This document shows positions 45,763 to 54,770 of a stretch of 64,000 bases of DNA, piece after piece (within the stretch, counting starts at the first letter, position 1; every line of letters starts with the position of its first letter). A program made the translations under genes and the position numbers. Under the pieces are notes generated by a model. That model worked only from the letters and a program-made list of their open reading frames with translations. It did not search any database and had not been told where the DNA came from. The stretch is from assembly GCA_031253985.1 (NCBI GenBank), contig JAIRVH010000229.1:1-64000 (forward strand). The letters run 5' to 3'. The stretch is from Sphingobacterium sp. (GTDB lineage: Bacteria > Bacteroidota > Bacteroidia > Sphingobacteriales > Sphingobacteriaceae).

Positions 45763-46653
45763 TTACGTCAATTCCAGATCGTCAAGACTAATTGTCTCTT
45801 TTTTAAGTGTTGCGATCTCCGCCTCTAATTTTTTCAGGTTTTTATTGATCATCTCCATACTGCTTTTAGGAAGAACAATCTCCTTATCACCCGACTTAAT
45901 CGATTGTGTGCTAACAATCAATTCCAAGTCGTAATCTGCTAAGTTGATTCCTTTAACGGGATAACTGGCAAATTCCCAAAGCTTAGAATAGTCCTTTTTG
46001 TTCTGGTTGAAGACAATGGTGTTAACCCGCGACTCACCCGGCTGGAGCACACTTTCAGATTCGCCATAAACAGACTGCTCATTACTAATAATGGCTTGTG
46101 TAGAACGTTTTTTCAATATATAAGAAAAACCTTGGCTTCCTTTCAGAGGCTGTTTCCCTATATACTTCATACTAACAATGATCCTTGGAACAGGTTCGCC
46201 AAAGAAATCTTCGAGGTCGAGTTCAACAGGTTCCAATTCAAAAACTGCAAGTTCTTTTTTTATCAGTTCGAATTCAGTTTTATATTTTTGCAGACTATCG
46301 ATCTCATTTTGGAGATGAGCTACCTTTCGTTCCTGTTGTTTCTGCAGGATATCATCAGCTAGATCTAACATAGCACTATAAGATTTCCCATCGACCAACC
46401 TCATCGATATACGATTTATCGATTCTCCTGTATATTTCTCGGCCTCATTCATCTTGAGCCACATGGCTTCAGATAGTGTCACCCGCAATGCTTTTTCCAA
46501 CTTCTCTTTTTCTTTGTCATTGAGCTTGGCTTCCACTTTTTTACGGGAACTGTCAAAAGACGATTCATCCTTTCCACTTAGTTTCTCGCCACAAGAGCTC
46601 AAAGAAAATGCAAAGAATAGTACGACTAACGTAATTTTTATAACCTGTTTCAT
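45763..46653 (-). CDS. DUF6694-type lipoprotein
   Basis: This 296-residue lipoprotein (lipobox SLSSC) begins with the DUF6694-like segment SSFDSSRKKVEAKLNDKEKEKL. A predicted coiled coil follows (QKQQERKVAHLQNEIDSLQKY), then a beta domain (EPVPRIIVSMKYIGKQPL) and a C-terminal coil (KNLKKLEAEIATLKKE). The function is unknown. The assignment rests on the N-terminal pattern only. It is transcribed convergently with the SusCD operon. Confidence 0.6.
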   Translation of the reverse strand: MKQVIKITLVVLFFAFSLSSCGEKLSGKDESSFDSSRKKVEAKLNDKEKEKLEKALRVTLSEAMWLKMNEAEKYTGESINRISMRLVDGKSYSAMLDLADDILQKQQERKVAHLQNEIDSLQKYKTEFELIKKELAVFELEPVELDLEDFFGEPVPRIIVSMKYIGKQPLKGSQGFSYILKKRSTQAIISNEQSVYGESESVLQPGESRVNTIVFNQNKKDYSKLWEFASYPVKGINLADYDLELIVSTQSIKSGDKEIVLPKSSMEMINKNLKKLEAEIATLKKETISLDDLELT

Positions 46654-46870
46654 TTAAATAATGCTATTTTTAGATCAATTTGACTTTGCTAGATTTTACA
46701 CAAACACACTCATATACAACTCGTTACCCGCTAAACCACAGTAACTTTACAATTGACTCCTAGTAAGTTTATAAAATTATGTAAAAAACTTAATCTTAAA
46801 AATATATTTATTGACGACAGCTAGTTTGTTAGAACGAATAGGCTCGACTATCAAATGCTATTCATATAAA

Positions 46871-46894
46871 AAGCCACATCTTTCAATGTGGCTT
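46871..46894. terminator. GCCACAT terminator after copy 6
   Basis: AAGCCACAT (46871-46879) pairs with ATGTGGCTT (46886-46894). It lies 29 bp from the stop of the deleted family copy. Confidence 0.8.
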
Positions 46895-46922
46895 CTATTT
46901 ATATATTTAGTTGAAAAAGCTC

Positions 46923-47128
46923 TTATTTATAGGAATTGATCGATGTTGATACCTTCCAGCAACTTCCCTCACGGACTAGTGTAATAAGATCAGTCTTGGT
47001 GCAAGGTCTGCCGTAAAATGATTAACGATTGCTTTCTCTGATATCGATGCTGTTTTATCTGCTGCCATAACGAAAGTTGATACTGCAATTAAGGCTACTG
47101 CTGCGACTGTTTTTACAAGCGTTTTCAT
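46923..47128 (-). pseudogene. NTF2-like family copy 6, internal deletion
   Basis: The signal peptide (MKTLVKTVAAVALIAVSTFVMA) and the first mature residues (NHFTADLA) are present. An out-of-frame deletion of about 240 bp then joins them to the last strands, which in another frame read TKTDLITLVREGSCWKVSTS and end at the usual stop. The translated product would be about 50 residues. The promoter is kept, so a short secreted peptide could still be made. Confidence 0.8.
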
Positions 47129-47250
47129 ATTTTTTTTTGTGTTAGTAGTTTTCGTCTTATTTATTGATTCAAAACTACGCCACAATACCTTTCTAACCTA
47201 TGGAGTTTAGACTAACACGGCTGAAAACTCGGTGAATAAAGGAAATAGGG
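47129..47250 (-). promoter_or_regulatory. Conserved family promoter, copy 6
   Basis: TAGTTTTG lies at 47170-47177 and GTTAGTCTAAAC at 47205-47216 (minus strand), 35 bp apart. The further-upstream ACCGAGTTTTC block is also kept. Confidence 0.65.
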
Positions 47251-47260
47251 AGGTTAAATT

Positions 47261-47428
47261 TTAATTTTTCCTGAGCAAAAGAAGCAATTTATAGAAATCA
47301 TCCCAATCACCGAAACCTGCGAAATTAAGTGTTTCACTCCATGAAACGATCGTCTTACAGTCAAAACAGATCTTCGCAACTCCAATACATTGTTTATCTT
47401 TATAAAAAACAAGGATATCCCTCAACAT
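47261..47428 (-). CDS. Short ORF of 55 residues with a CFDC motif
   Basis: The frame starts MLRDILVFYKDKQCIGVAKI and contains CFDC and FGDWDDFYKLLLLLRK before a TAA. Its composition looks like real protein. It could be a small cytoplasmic protein or the tail of a lost gene, because an in-frame TGA lies shortly upstream of the ATG. The Cys-X2-Cys patch recalls short C-terminal patches of Bacteroidota hypothetical proteins. No function is recognised. Confidence 0.45.
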   Translation of the reverse strand: MLRDILVFYKDKQCIGVAKICFDCKTIVSWSETLNFAGFGDWDDFYKLLLLLRKN

Positions 47429-47579
47429 TGTCCTTTCGAGCTTTCAAAAAACAAAGAGTCTATAGTTCTATAAAGGGACTTATCAACTAGTCATTTCTCA
47501 TGTACGGATTCTAAAGATTAATTTTGTATCAATTAAAGCAGGATCAAAAAACCTTATTTTAGACGCATCTTTAATCAAA

Positions 47580-48173
47580 ATGCGTCAAAGTACAATGGAT
47601 ATTTTTTCAAAAAACAGTATTGATATCTTCAATGATGTAACGAATAGCGAGTTTGAGTATTTAAAAAACCTCTTTCATTATAAAAAATATAAGAAAGGAG
47701 ATTTTATCATCAAGCAAGATGAGCTTGTTAACCAAGTATATTTTATTGTATCCGGGCTCGTCAAATTATTTTACTCCGACAGACAGGCAAAAGAATTTAT
47801 CATATCATTTGCCTTCGAGAACTGGTGGGAAACTGACTTTTCAGCATTTTACAATCAATCTAAAGCTGTTTTAAATCTTCAATGTATTGAAAGTACCACA
47901 GTATACGGTTTACATTATGCCGATTATTTACAGATGCTGGATAGCTACCCGCAATTAATCAGGTACTTTCATAACAAATCTATAAATGGCCACATTGCCA
48001 ATCAAAAAAGAATATTATCACTGCTTGAACTATCTCCGAGGATTAAATATGAACAGTTTATAAGCGCCTACCCACAATTAGTACAAAGAATTCCCAAATC
48101 TATATTGTCCTCCTATCTGGGCGTCTCACGCGAGACGTTAAGCAGATTATATAACAACAGATATAAAAAGTGA
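47580..48173 (+). CDS. Crp/Fnr family transcriptional regulator
   Basis: This 197-residue protein has a cyclic-nucleotide-binding-like barrel (YKKGDFIIKQDELVNQVYFIVSGLVKLF) and a C-terminal helix-turn-helix (SILSSYLGVSRETLSRLYNNR). It lacks the N-terminal cysteines of Fnr proper. Bacteroidota members of this kind usually sense a small molecule or act without ligand. The RidA gene follows 81 bp downstream on the same strand. The start could also be the Met at 47595. Confidence 0.88.
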   Translation: MRQSTMDIFSKNSIDIFNDVTNSEFEYLKNLFHYKKYKKGDFIIKQDELVNQVYFIVSGLVKLFYSDRQAKEFIISFAFENWWETDFSAFYNQSKAVLNLQCIESTTVYGLHYADYLQMLDSYPQLIRYFHNKSINGHIANQKRILSLLELSPRIKYEQFISAYPQLVQRIPKSILSSYLGVSRETLSRLYNNRYKK

Positions 48174-48254
48174 TTTGAATCACAGCAATCATCCAAAAGG
48201 TAATGAGACTTTTGTATCATAAACATTCGGACAATAGTTTTCAATAATTACAAC

Positions 48255-48644
48255 ATGGAAAAAAAGACAATTAATCCCTGGACTTGGCAAGAAGCCAGAA
48301 ATTATGCCCAGGCAGTTGAAGTAAGAAACGTAACTGGAACCTTATATGTCTCCGGTCAAACCGCAATAAACAAACATGGTGTATCGAGCATAGCGAATAT
48401 GAGGTCACAATTAAATGATGCAATTCAGAATACCGAAAAAGTAATTCAACAAGCTGGTTATGAACTGGAAAATATCGTACGCTTAAATATTTATACCACC
48501 TCGACAGCTGAACTTTTTGAAAATTTTGACATCCTTCAAAACTGGATTACCAAAAATAGGATCAAACAGTCCTCCACAGTACTGGAAGTCAAGGCATTAT
48601 TTGAAACACTAAAGGTTGAAATCGAAGCAACTGTAGTTAAATAA
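48255..48644 (+). CDS. ridA: RidA family protein (enamine/imine deaminase-like)
   Basis: This 129-residue protein shows the RidA fold signs: YAQAVEVRNVTGTLYVSGQTAIN, AIQNTEKVIQQAGYELENIVRLNIYT, and STVLEVKALFETLKVEIEATV. RidA proteins hydrolyse reactive 2-aminoacrylate-type intermediates. The usual Arg of the RNIVRLNVY/SR motif is not evident (VRLNIYTTS, then SSTVLEVKAL), so this is an Rid-superfamily member whose subgroup is uncertain. Confidence 0.8.
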   Translation: MEKKTINPWTWQEARNYAQAVEVRNVTGTLYVSGQTAINKHGVSSIANMRSQLNDAIQNTEKVIQQAGYELENIVRLNIYTTSTAELFENFDILQNWITKNRIKQSSTVLEVKALFETLKVEIEATVVK

Positions 48645-48663
48645 GGGAGGATCTTCCCAAGGT

Positions 48664-48693
48664 AAAATGGCCTGATGTACATCAGGCCATTTT
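48664..48693 (+). terminator. Terminator of the ridA gene
   Basis: AAAATGGCCTGATG (48664-48677) pairs perfectly with CATCAGGCCATTTT (48680-48693), followed by T residues. Confidence 0.9.
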
Positions 48694-48859
48694 TTTGCTA
48701 TAATAAATTACGTTCTAGCGATTTGTAGAATATTTTATTTTCAACAAAACTCAATTGTCTATCTAGTGTAGTAGAAAAATAACTACAATACTGTAAAATT
48801 TAACTTTTAAAAAACTTAACTACAATATTTTTATTTTACTTTTGAGACAGATATATAAT

Positions 48860-50626
48860 ATGATGAAAAAGAAATTTTACCTGCCACTTCTAGCATTGAC
48901 TTTGATTACTTTTATCAGCTGTAATAAGAATAAAGACGATATCGACAATCCTAAGAACAAGTCTGTAGTCATCGACAATAATTCCAGTCAATTGAATGCA
49001 CGTTTAGATCACCAAAATGCCGGCTTATTACCATTAGCTAACCTGATGGCATTGGGTAAACGAGCTGCCAATAACGCAACAGTCACCGCAACTCAAAATC
49101 CAGACTTTTCTCTTGCTCTTGTTGCACAGGTTGCCCCTCCTGATTATGAAGGAAATAAACTACGGGCGACCCATGTAGCTGTTTCCGGCAATTACGCTTA
49201 TGTAAGCTACAATACCGAAGGGGATCGTTATCTTGGTGGCGTAGATGTCATCGACATTGCCGATATCAACAATCCTCGCCTTATCGTGAATGCTAAACTA
49301 CCGAATATCGATATTAGTTCTTTGGCGGTTGACGGGAGTAATTTATTGTTGGCAGGTGCAGCAGATGAAGGTGTATTGGCAAATATGAAATCTCCTGCGG
49401 TGCTTATCGTTTTACCTCTTCAGAACGGTCTCCCTACGGACGCTTATCGCTATACAGGTTTACCTAGTTATGTGGCAACGGACGTAGCAGTTAATAGCGG
49501 AAGTCATTATGCTGTTTCTGGCAACTCGGGTTCAGTTTCTAAGATCAACAAGTCCTCTGGAGCAATTGAAAAATCGGTAAATATTGCTGATCTGTTATCC
49601 GTTCGAACCTACCAAAATCAGGTTTATGTTCTTTCGGGAACACAGGGGATAAAAGTTGTGTCCAACAATCTTGATCCAGTTAAAACAATCAATGTAAGCC
49701 AGAATCCAACTTCGGCGAAACGCACGATCGATTTTTATAACAACTATCTTTTAGCTTCTGAGGGCGCACAAGGATTGGGAATATATAATATTAACACAGG
49801 AGCATTGGATAAACGTGTAAGTATTCCCGTAAGCCCAGATGATAGCAGTATAGATCCCGAAGATATTGTCACCAATGCAGTATCGACAAATGACAAGCGC
49901 GTATTTGTTGCCAATGGCGGTGCAGGTATCGCTGCTTATCAATTCGATACTCAAAACAACTTTACTTACATTGGAAGCGCAAGCTTTAATGCCATTGACG
50001 CCAGTTCAAGCAATTTTGTTATCAGTAGGAATAACTATGTATTTGTTGCAACTGGAAAAGGTGGTCTAAAAATTTTAAAGCTTATCGAGCTGAAACCCAC
50101 TACTCCAACCTGTAATGGTACTTATCCAGCTTTCACAGGCAGCACACAGGGAGATCTCAATGTAAACAGTGAAGCAAGCTACTCGGATAAAAAAACATTT
50201 GTCTCAAATGTCAATATCAACCGTAATTTTAACTGGTGTGGAACCCTTAATATCAACGGAAATGCTGTCAACATAAACAATGGTGTATTCAACATGTATG
50301 GTTCCATTGCTTTGAAGCAGAACATCAACGTCAATACTACAATGAACTTAGTTGGTTCGGGTGTTATCGGCGGGACCTTTACTGTTAATGGAAATGGTAT
50401 CTTCAGTATAATGGGTTCCCTTTCTCAGGGAACGATCGGATCTAAGGCAACCTCATTTATCAATGGTAAGATGATCATTGACGGTGAAGTAGTCGTGTAT
50501 GGCAACCTGACGATCAATGGTAGCGGAAAAGTAGAATTTGCCAACAATAAGTCGAAATTAATTGTCTATGGAAGTCTTACCAACTGGGGTAGTGTAAGCA
50601 ACGGAACCATTACACAAGTCAAATAA
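48860..50626 (+). CDS. LVIVD-type beta-propeller lipoprotein
   Basis: The start is placed at 48860 or 48863 (tandem ATG). The signal carries lipobox TFISC. Residues about 90-410 form a propeller of LVIVD-like repeats (YLGGVDVIDIADINNPRLIV, LAVDGSNLLLAG, GLGIYNINTGAL). The last 150 residues are a repeated Asn/Gly-rich stretch (NINGNAVNINNGVFNMYGSI) that looks like a short beta-helix. It is probably a surface-exposed adhesin-like or carbohydrate-binding protein, function inferred only. Confidence 0.75.
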   Translation: MMKKKFYLPLLALTLITFISCNKNKDDIDNPKNKSVVIDNNSSQLNARLDHQNAGLLPLANLMALGKRAANNATVTATQNPDFSLALVAQVAPPDYEGNKLRATHVAVSGNYAYVSYNTEGDRYLGGVDVIDIADINNPRLIVNAKLPNIDISSLAVDGSNLLLAGAADEGVLANMKSPAVLIVLPLQNGLPTDAYRYTGLPSYVATDVAVNSGSHYAVSGNSGSVSKINKSSGAIEKSVNIADLLSVRTYQNQVYVLSGTQGIKVVSNNLDPVKTINVSQNPTSAKRTIDFYNNYLLASEGAQGLGIYNINTGALDKRVSIPVSPDDSSIDPEDIVTNAVSTNDKRVFVANGGAGIAAYQFDTQNNFTYIGSASFNAIDASSSNFVISRNNYVFVATGKGGLKILKLIELKPTTPTCNGTYPAFTGSTQGDLNVNSEASYSDKKTFVSNVNINRNFNWCGTLNINGNAVNINNGVFNMYGSIALKQNINVNTTMNLVGSGVIGGTFTVNGNGIFSIMGSLSQGTIGSKATSFINGKMIIDGEVVVYGNLTINGSGKVEFANNKSKLIVYGSLTNWGSVSNGTITQVK

Positions 50627-50653
50627 GACATTTTCAATGAATTAAATAATCTC

Positions 50654-50683
50654 AAAAGGGCCTGGTTAATTTCAGGTCCTTTT
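50654..50683 (+). terminator. Terminator of the LVIVD lipoprotein gene
   Basis: AAAAGGGCCTG (50654-50664) pairs with CAGGTCCTTTT (50673-50683), including one G-U pair, and ends in T residues. Confidence 0.85.
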
Positions 50684-50793
50684 GTCATAATAAGGCTTTC
50701 CCTTAGCTTTAGACCTCATTTATTCCGAGCCTGACCCGAACATCTGATACCTATACAGTCAATTCTTCAACGGATGTGTTTCAATAAACTATT

Positions 50794-51130
50794 TCATCCG
50801 CTTATTTTCTTAGGACTACCACCAATTTCTTTATGCCAATAAGAGTAAACAGGTATGCCGAACGGAATCATTACTGTTCCAAGCAATAAAAGAAAACTCA
50901 ACGGATACAGCAACCATCTCCTCTTTGACTGGATGATCCGTTCATAGAAGACACCACAGAAAGGCCGTATGGTAAGCACAATTGGAAAGAAATAATAAGC
51001 TTTCCCTTTCGCATAAGTGAGAAAAGCAATAGACAATAAAATCGAACTCGCAATCGGTCGATAAAAATCTATACTTGTGCTGGTAGCACCAGCATAAACA
51101 AAGTTCAGCAGTCCAATTTGATAATTTCTG
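50794..51130 (-). pseudogene. GT39-type glycosyltransferase, C-terminal remnant
   Basis: A single frame of about 110 codons reads NYQIGLLNFVYAGATST, then YAKGKAYYFFPIVLTIRPF and RRWLLYPLSFLLLLGTVMIPFGIP. This matches the middle-to-late membrane part of ArnT/PMT-type (GT39) transferases. The N-terminal catalytic part and the expected C-terminus are absent. The ORF portion with an ATG is 50794-51036. It is likely a gene remnant. Confidence 0.6.
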
Positions 51131-51137
51131 CAAAGAT

Positions 51138-52073
51138 TTATTCCATAATGGTATGTGGAGTTAGCGGAACCTTTTGTTTCCAGATCCCTTTTATGGTAAA
51201 CTCATGACCCGATCCTCTATTCTTAACGGTAAAGATGTAATTGCAGGTTCTTTCTATATATTTAAACTCTCCTCTTACGACGATACGGGCATAAGGTTTG
51301 AGTAGCAGTTCTTGTTTATCTCCCGATTTTATATAATTTTCAAAAGTTTTGCCCTTGGTATAAGGCACCTTTCCTTGCCAGCGCACAGCCCCATTTATCA
51401 ACAGTTCATCCATAAATAGTGAAGAATCTGCACTTTTGAGCCAGTCGAAAGCGCCATAGCTTTCACTTATAAACTCGGAGCTATATTTTACATCCTTAAA
51501 GATTGCAGTGATATCGACTTTCCGCTCTTGGTTTGAGCTGTTTGTCAGTGTCATAGCAGCACAACCTTCGGCACTAACATAAATTTTTCGACTTCCTTTC
51601 ACTTCTGTAATTTCCTTTTTGACCAACTCATATCCCTCAGCTCTTGTTTGAATAAAGTTCACTTCATCTTGTTTATCTGCCGACAATATGCCAATGACAA
51701 AATTACGTGGCTGGTCACTAAAATTCTCCAATAAAGTCAATCGAAGCTTATTATTAGCTGTTTTTTCCAACTTTAACCAACCGTCTTCGACTTCAACAGC
51801 ACCAGTATGTTCCAATTTTAGTTTTTTTCCCGTAGAATCTCTCAGCATTTCACCAGTAAGTGCGTCTTTTACATAAGAAACATACCAAAGATTTGCTTTG
51901 ATCGGGATGATATTCCCCATGATTCCGGTTTTCAAAGTGACAGTTTTGAAATCAGGATCTATTAAACCACTTTGGGAATGAAGTCCCTCTTTTGAACATG
52001 ATAAGAGTACAAGTAGACAAAAGGACCATACCAGATGAGGAAAAGGGGATGTAGGCTTCAACGGATTTTTCAT
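51138..52073 (-). CDS. Lipoprotein of unknown function
   Basis: This 311-residue protein has a lipoprotein signal (VLLSC). A DSTGKKLKLEHTGAVEVEDGWLKLE region and further beta-rich text follow (KIYVSAEGCAAMTLTNSS, AVRWQGKVPYTKGKTFENYIKSG). I recognise no family. The gene is single, with the GT39 remnant downstream. Confidence 0.65.
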   Translation of the reverse strand: MKNPLKPTSPFPHLVWSFCLLVLLSCSKEGLHSQSGLIDPDFKTVTLKTGIMGNIIPIKANLWYVSYVKDALTGEMLRDSTGKKLKLEHTGAVEVEDGWLKLEKTANNKLRLTLLENFSDQPRNFVIGILSADKQDEVNFIQTRAEGYELVKKEITEVKGSRKIYVSAEGCAAMTLTNSSNQERKVDITAIFKDVKYSSEFISESYGAFDWLKSADSSLFMDELLINGAVRWQGKVPYTKGKTFENYIKSGDKQELLLKPYARIVVRGEFKYIERTCNYIFTVKNRGSGHEFTIKGIWKQKVPLTPHTIME

Positions 52074-52324
52074 GCAAATCGATTATTTGTACCACGCAAT
52101 TGATTAGATAGCATCTATCTTGTAAGTTAAAAAAATAATCTAACTTTTCCTACTGTTGCCAACAGAAATGCTCATAAACCACAAATTTTGACAAATAAAT
52201 AGAAAGATGCTATTTACTAATCCCGCTTATATAAACCTTCGTCACTACAGAAATGCAGTTCGTCAAACACTTTTTGTAAAGGAATTGATCCTTCGTTCTT
52301 TTGGACAAATCAAAACAATATAAA

Positions 52325-52921
52325 ATGAATAAAAACGCAATTTTATCATGCATCGTATTCTTTGCCATGATGTTTAGCAAAAAGCTATTTGCTCAGGAAC
52401 AACCTTTCATTCAATTGGGTATTAAGGGAGGAAGTAGTCTCAACAAACTCAATACAGAATTAGCTGATTTGGATGACAAATACGCCATAGGATTACACGT
52501 AGGTGGTATGGCAAGAATTAATTTCGGCAGAGCTTATATCCAGGGTGAGGCTCTTTTCAATAAACGGAAAGCAGCGCTTAAACCGCAAGGACAAACAGAA
52601 AGCAAACTAAAATGGAACGCAATCGATATTCCCGTGGTTGCAGGTTACAAAATATATCAAAATCAAGAACTTAATTTCCGGATATTGGGAGGTATCATTT
52701 ACAGCTACACCCTAAATGACAACCTGCCACCTCTAAAAGCAATACAACAGGGAATCAGACATTTCGACAAATCAAACTTACAACTTACGGGTGGTCTCGG
52801 AGTCGATATTCAGCGATTTACGCTTGACGTTCGTTATGAACGAGGTTTTTCTGACCTCAACAAATCTTTTAAATCCAAACCACAGGCATTTTCTATTGGA
52901 TTGGGTTACTTTATCTTTTAA
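52325..52921 (+). CDS. PorT-like outer-membrane beta-barrel protein
   Basis: The start at MNKNAILSC (52325) gives a signal peptide ending KKLFAQ. The mature part of about 175 residues alternates beta strands (FIQLGIKGGSSLNKL, YAIGLHVGGMARINF, AYIQGEALFNKR) and ends FSIGLGYFIF with a C-terminal Phe. This is the PorT/OmpW-size outer-membrane barrel type. It ends at a strong terminator just before the LytS gene. Confidence 0.8.
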   Translation: MNKNAILSCIVFFAMMFSKKLFAQEQPFIQLGIKGGSSLNKLNTELADLDDKYAIGLHVGGMARINFGRAYIQGEALFNKRKAALKPQGQTESKLKWNAIDIPVVAGYKIYQNQELNFRILGGIIYSYTLNDNLPPLKAIQQGIRHFDKSNLQLTGGLGVDIQRFTLDVRYERGFSDLNKSFKSKPQAFSIGLGYFIF

Positions 52922-52938
52922 AATAATGAATATGTTTT

Positions 52939-52980
52939 ACCTTTGGAGCTACCTAGAGATCAGGCTCCAAAGGTATTTTT
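52939..52980 (+). terminator. Terminator between barrel protein and sensor kinase
   Basis: ACCTTTGGAGC (52939-52949) pairs perfectly with GCTCCAAAGGT (52964-52974), followed by ATTTTTATA. It lies inside the longer possible kinase frame and therefore argues for the kinase start at 52995. Confidence 0.9.
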
Positions 52981-52994
52981 ATAAAATTCGCTGT

Positions 52995-54032
52995 ATGTTC
53001 AGAAAAAACTATTTAACTAAGCATCTTTTCCTTACCTTATTTTGGCTTGTACTTGGGTTTGCAGTATGGATTCAAATAAAAGATGAATTCAATGCGCTAC
53101 AGGCCTTATTCCATACTTCTTTAATTATGGTTTCTTCCATTGTTGTCTCACAATGGCTTAGCGACCGGGTTTTGCCACAGGCGATCAAGACCCGACAAAT
53201 GAAACCTTTTGTCCTGAAAGCGGTCGTTTTTGTCATCATTTTAGCTCTTTTAATTGGCGGTATAGATTATTATTTTATCCTTTCTAAAGACGGTATATCT
53301 ATTCAACAAAGGACAGATCTCATACTCACTCATTTCTATCAAGCAATTCCATCTTCACTCCTTATTAATGGCACAGCTTGTGGAATTAGGTTTTATCAGG
53401 AACATGCCGATATACAACGTATTCACAGTCAGCTGCAGCAAAATTTTTTAGAAAGTCAGGTAAAATTTTTACAGGATCAGGTTAATCCTCACTTTATGTT
53501 TAATGTTTTGAATCATATCCACATTCTTATGAAAAAGAACGTGGAAATGGCCGATTATTTGCTTCTTAAATTTTCAGATATCTTACGATATCAGCTCTAT
53601 GAATGTAACCAACCGCTTGTTCTCTTAACACGTGAATTGCAGTATTTACAAGACTTTATAGCCATAGAGAAAATGCGCTGGGGAAACGAGCTGGATGTAA
53701 ATTGCTCATGGACACAATCTTCAAAGGATTTATATATCGCACCATTGATGCTCATCTGCTTTGTCGAAAATGCATTCAAACATGTGAACCGGCTTCCAAA
53801 TCAAAAAGGAACTATTCTCCTATCTTGTGTTGAAGAAGGGGGAAAGCTCCAATTTAACATCAGCAATAGTTATGAAGAATACCCTCCTTTAGCCTCAACA
53901 GGGCACTCTGGCATAGGGTTAGAAAACGTAAAAAAGAGGTTGGAACTGCAATATGAAAACAATTATTCTTTAACGATCGACAAACTTGATAGCAGTTTTG
54001 CTGTCCAACTGACAATTGATCTTAAAAGCTAA
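52995..54032 (+). CDS. LytS-like sensor histidine kinase
   Basis: The start is set at MFRKNYLTKHLFL (52995), after the terminator. The protein has 345 residues with four membrane helices (from LFLTLFWLVLGFAVW to SLLINGTACGI), then a His_kinase domain with His166 in NPHFMFNVLNH. The N box is ICFVENAFKHVN and the G box is GIGLENVKKRL. It phosphorylates the LytTR regulator encoded 9 bp downstream. The stimulus is unknown. Confidence 0.9.
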   Translation: MFRKNYLTKHLFLTLFWLVLGFAVWIQIKDEFNALQALFHTSLIMVSSIVVSQWLSDRVLPQAIKTRQMKPFVLKAVVFVIILALLIGGIDYYFILSKDGISIQQRTDLILTHFYQAIPSSLLINGTACGIRFYQEHADIQRIHSQLQQNFLESQVKFLQDQVNPHFMFNVLNHIHILMKKNVEMADYLLLKFSDILRYQLYECNQPLVLLTRELQYLQDFIAIEKMRWGNELDVNCSWTQSSKDLYIAPLMLICFVENAFKHVNRLPNQKGTILLSCVEEGGKLQFNISNSYEEYPPLASTGHSGIGLENVKKRLELQYENNYSLTIDKLDSSFAVQLTIDLKS

Positions 54033-54041
54033 CTTTTGACC

Positions 54042-54770
54042 ATGGAAGAAATGAAAATGAAATGTATCATCGTTGACGATGAACCTATGTTGCGTCAACA
54101 TATTGCTGAAATGACCGAACAGATCGATTTTTTGGATTTAGTAGAAACATTTCCTTCTGCACTTGCTGCAACCTCAAGGTTACAGCAGGGCGATATAGAT
54201 CTTATTTTTTTAGATATCAATATGCCCTATCTCAATGGTATAGACTTTTTAGACTCGCTTGAAAACCCACCGCTATGTATCTTTATTACAGCTTATTCAG
54301 AATATGCCTTGGAAGGATTCAGGCTGCAAGCTGTTGATTACCTCCTCAAACCTATAGTTTTTCAACGTTTCTACCAGGCCAGCACCAAGGCTTTTCAGTT
54401 CTTTTTGCAGCGCAACAAACCTTTACAGGAGAGCAATCCCAATGATCACATGTTATTTGTAAGACAGGGAGATTCTTTTGTTAAAATCTCCTGGGCAGAT
54501 ATTCTATACGCTGAAAGTATGCAGAATTATACAAAACTTCATTTTAAAGAGCGCACAATTACAATCCATCAGACCATGCTTGCGTTGGAAGATGCATTGC
54601 CCAACAACCATTTTTTTCGCATTCACAAATCCTATCTAGTCAATGTAAACCATATTGATATCATTACTGGAGGGAGGGTGTATATACAGGAACGAGAATT
54701 GCCTATTTCGCGTACAAAAAGAGAGGAGCTTCTCCAAAATGTTGTTTTTAAGAAACTCCTCAGCCGATAA
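54042..54770 (+). CDS. LytTR family response regulator
   Basis: Starting at the ATG 54042, this protein has a receiver domain with Asp58 (LIFLDINMP), then a LytTR DNA-binding domain (VKISWADILYAESMQNYTKLHF ... RIHKSYLVNVNHID). The kinase ends at 54032, so the two form an operon. It binds direct repeats at target promoters. The stop codon abuts the stop of the convergent DUF6268 gene with no gap. Confidence 0.92.
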   Translation: MEEMKMKCIIVDDEPMLRQHIAEMTEQIDFLDLVETFPSALAATSRLQQGDIDLIFLDINMPYLNGIDFLDSLENPPLCIFITAYSEYALEGFRLQAVDYLLKPIVFQRFYQASTKAFQFFLQRNKPLQESNPNDHMLFVRQGDSFVKISWADILYAESMQNYTKLHFKERTITIHQTMLALEDALPNNHFFRIHKSYLVNVNHIDIITGGRVYIQERELPISRTKREELLQNVVFKKLLSR

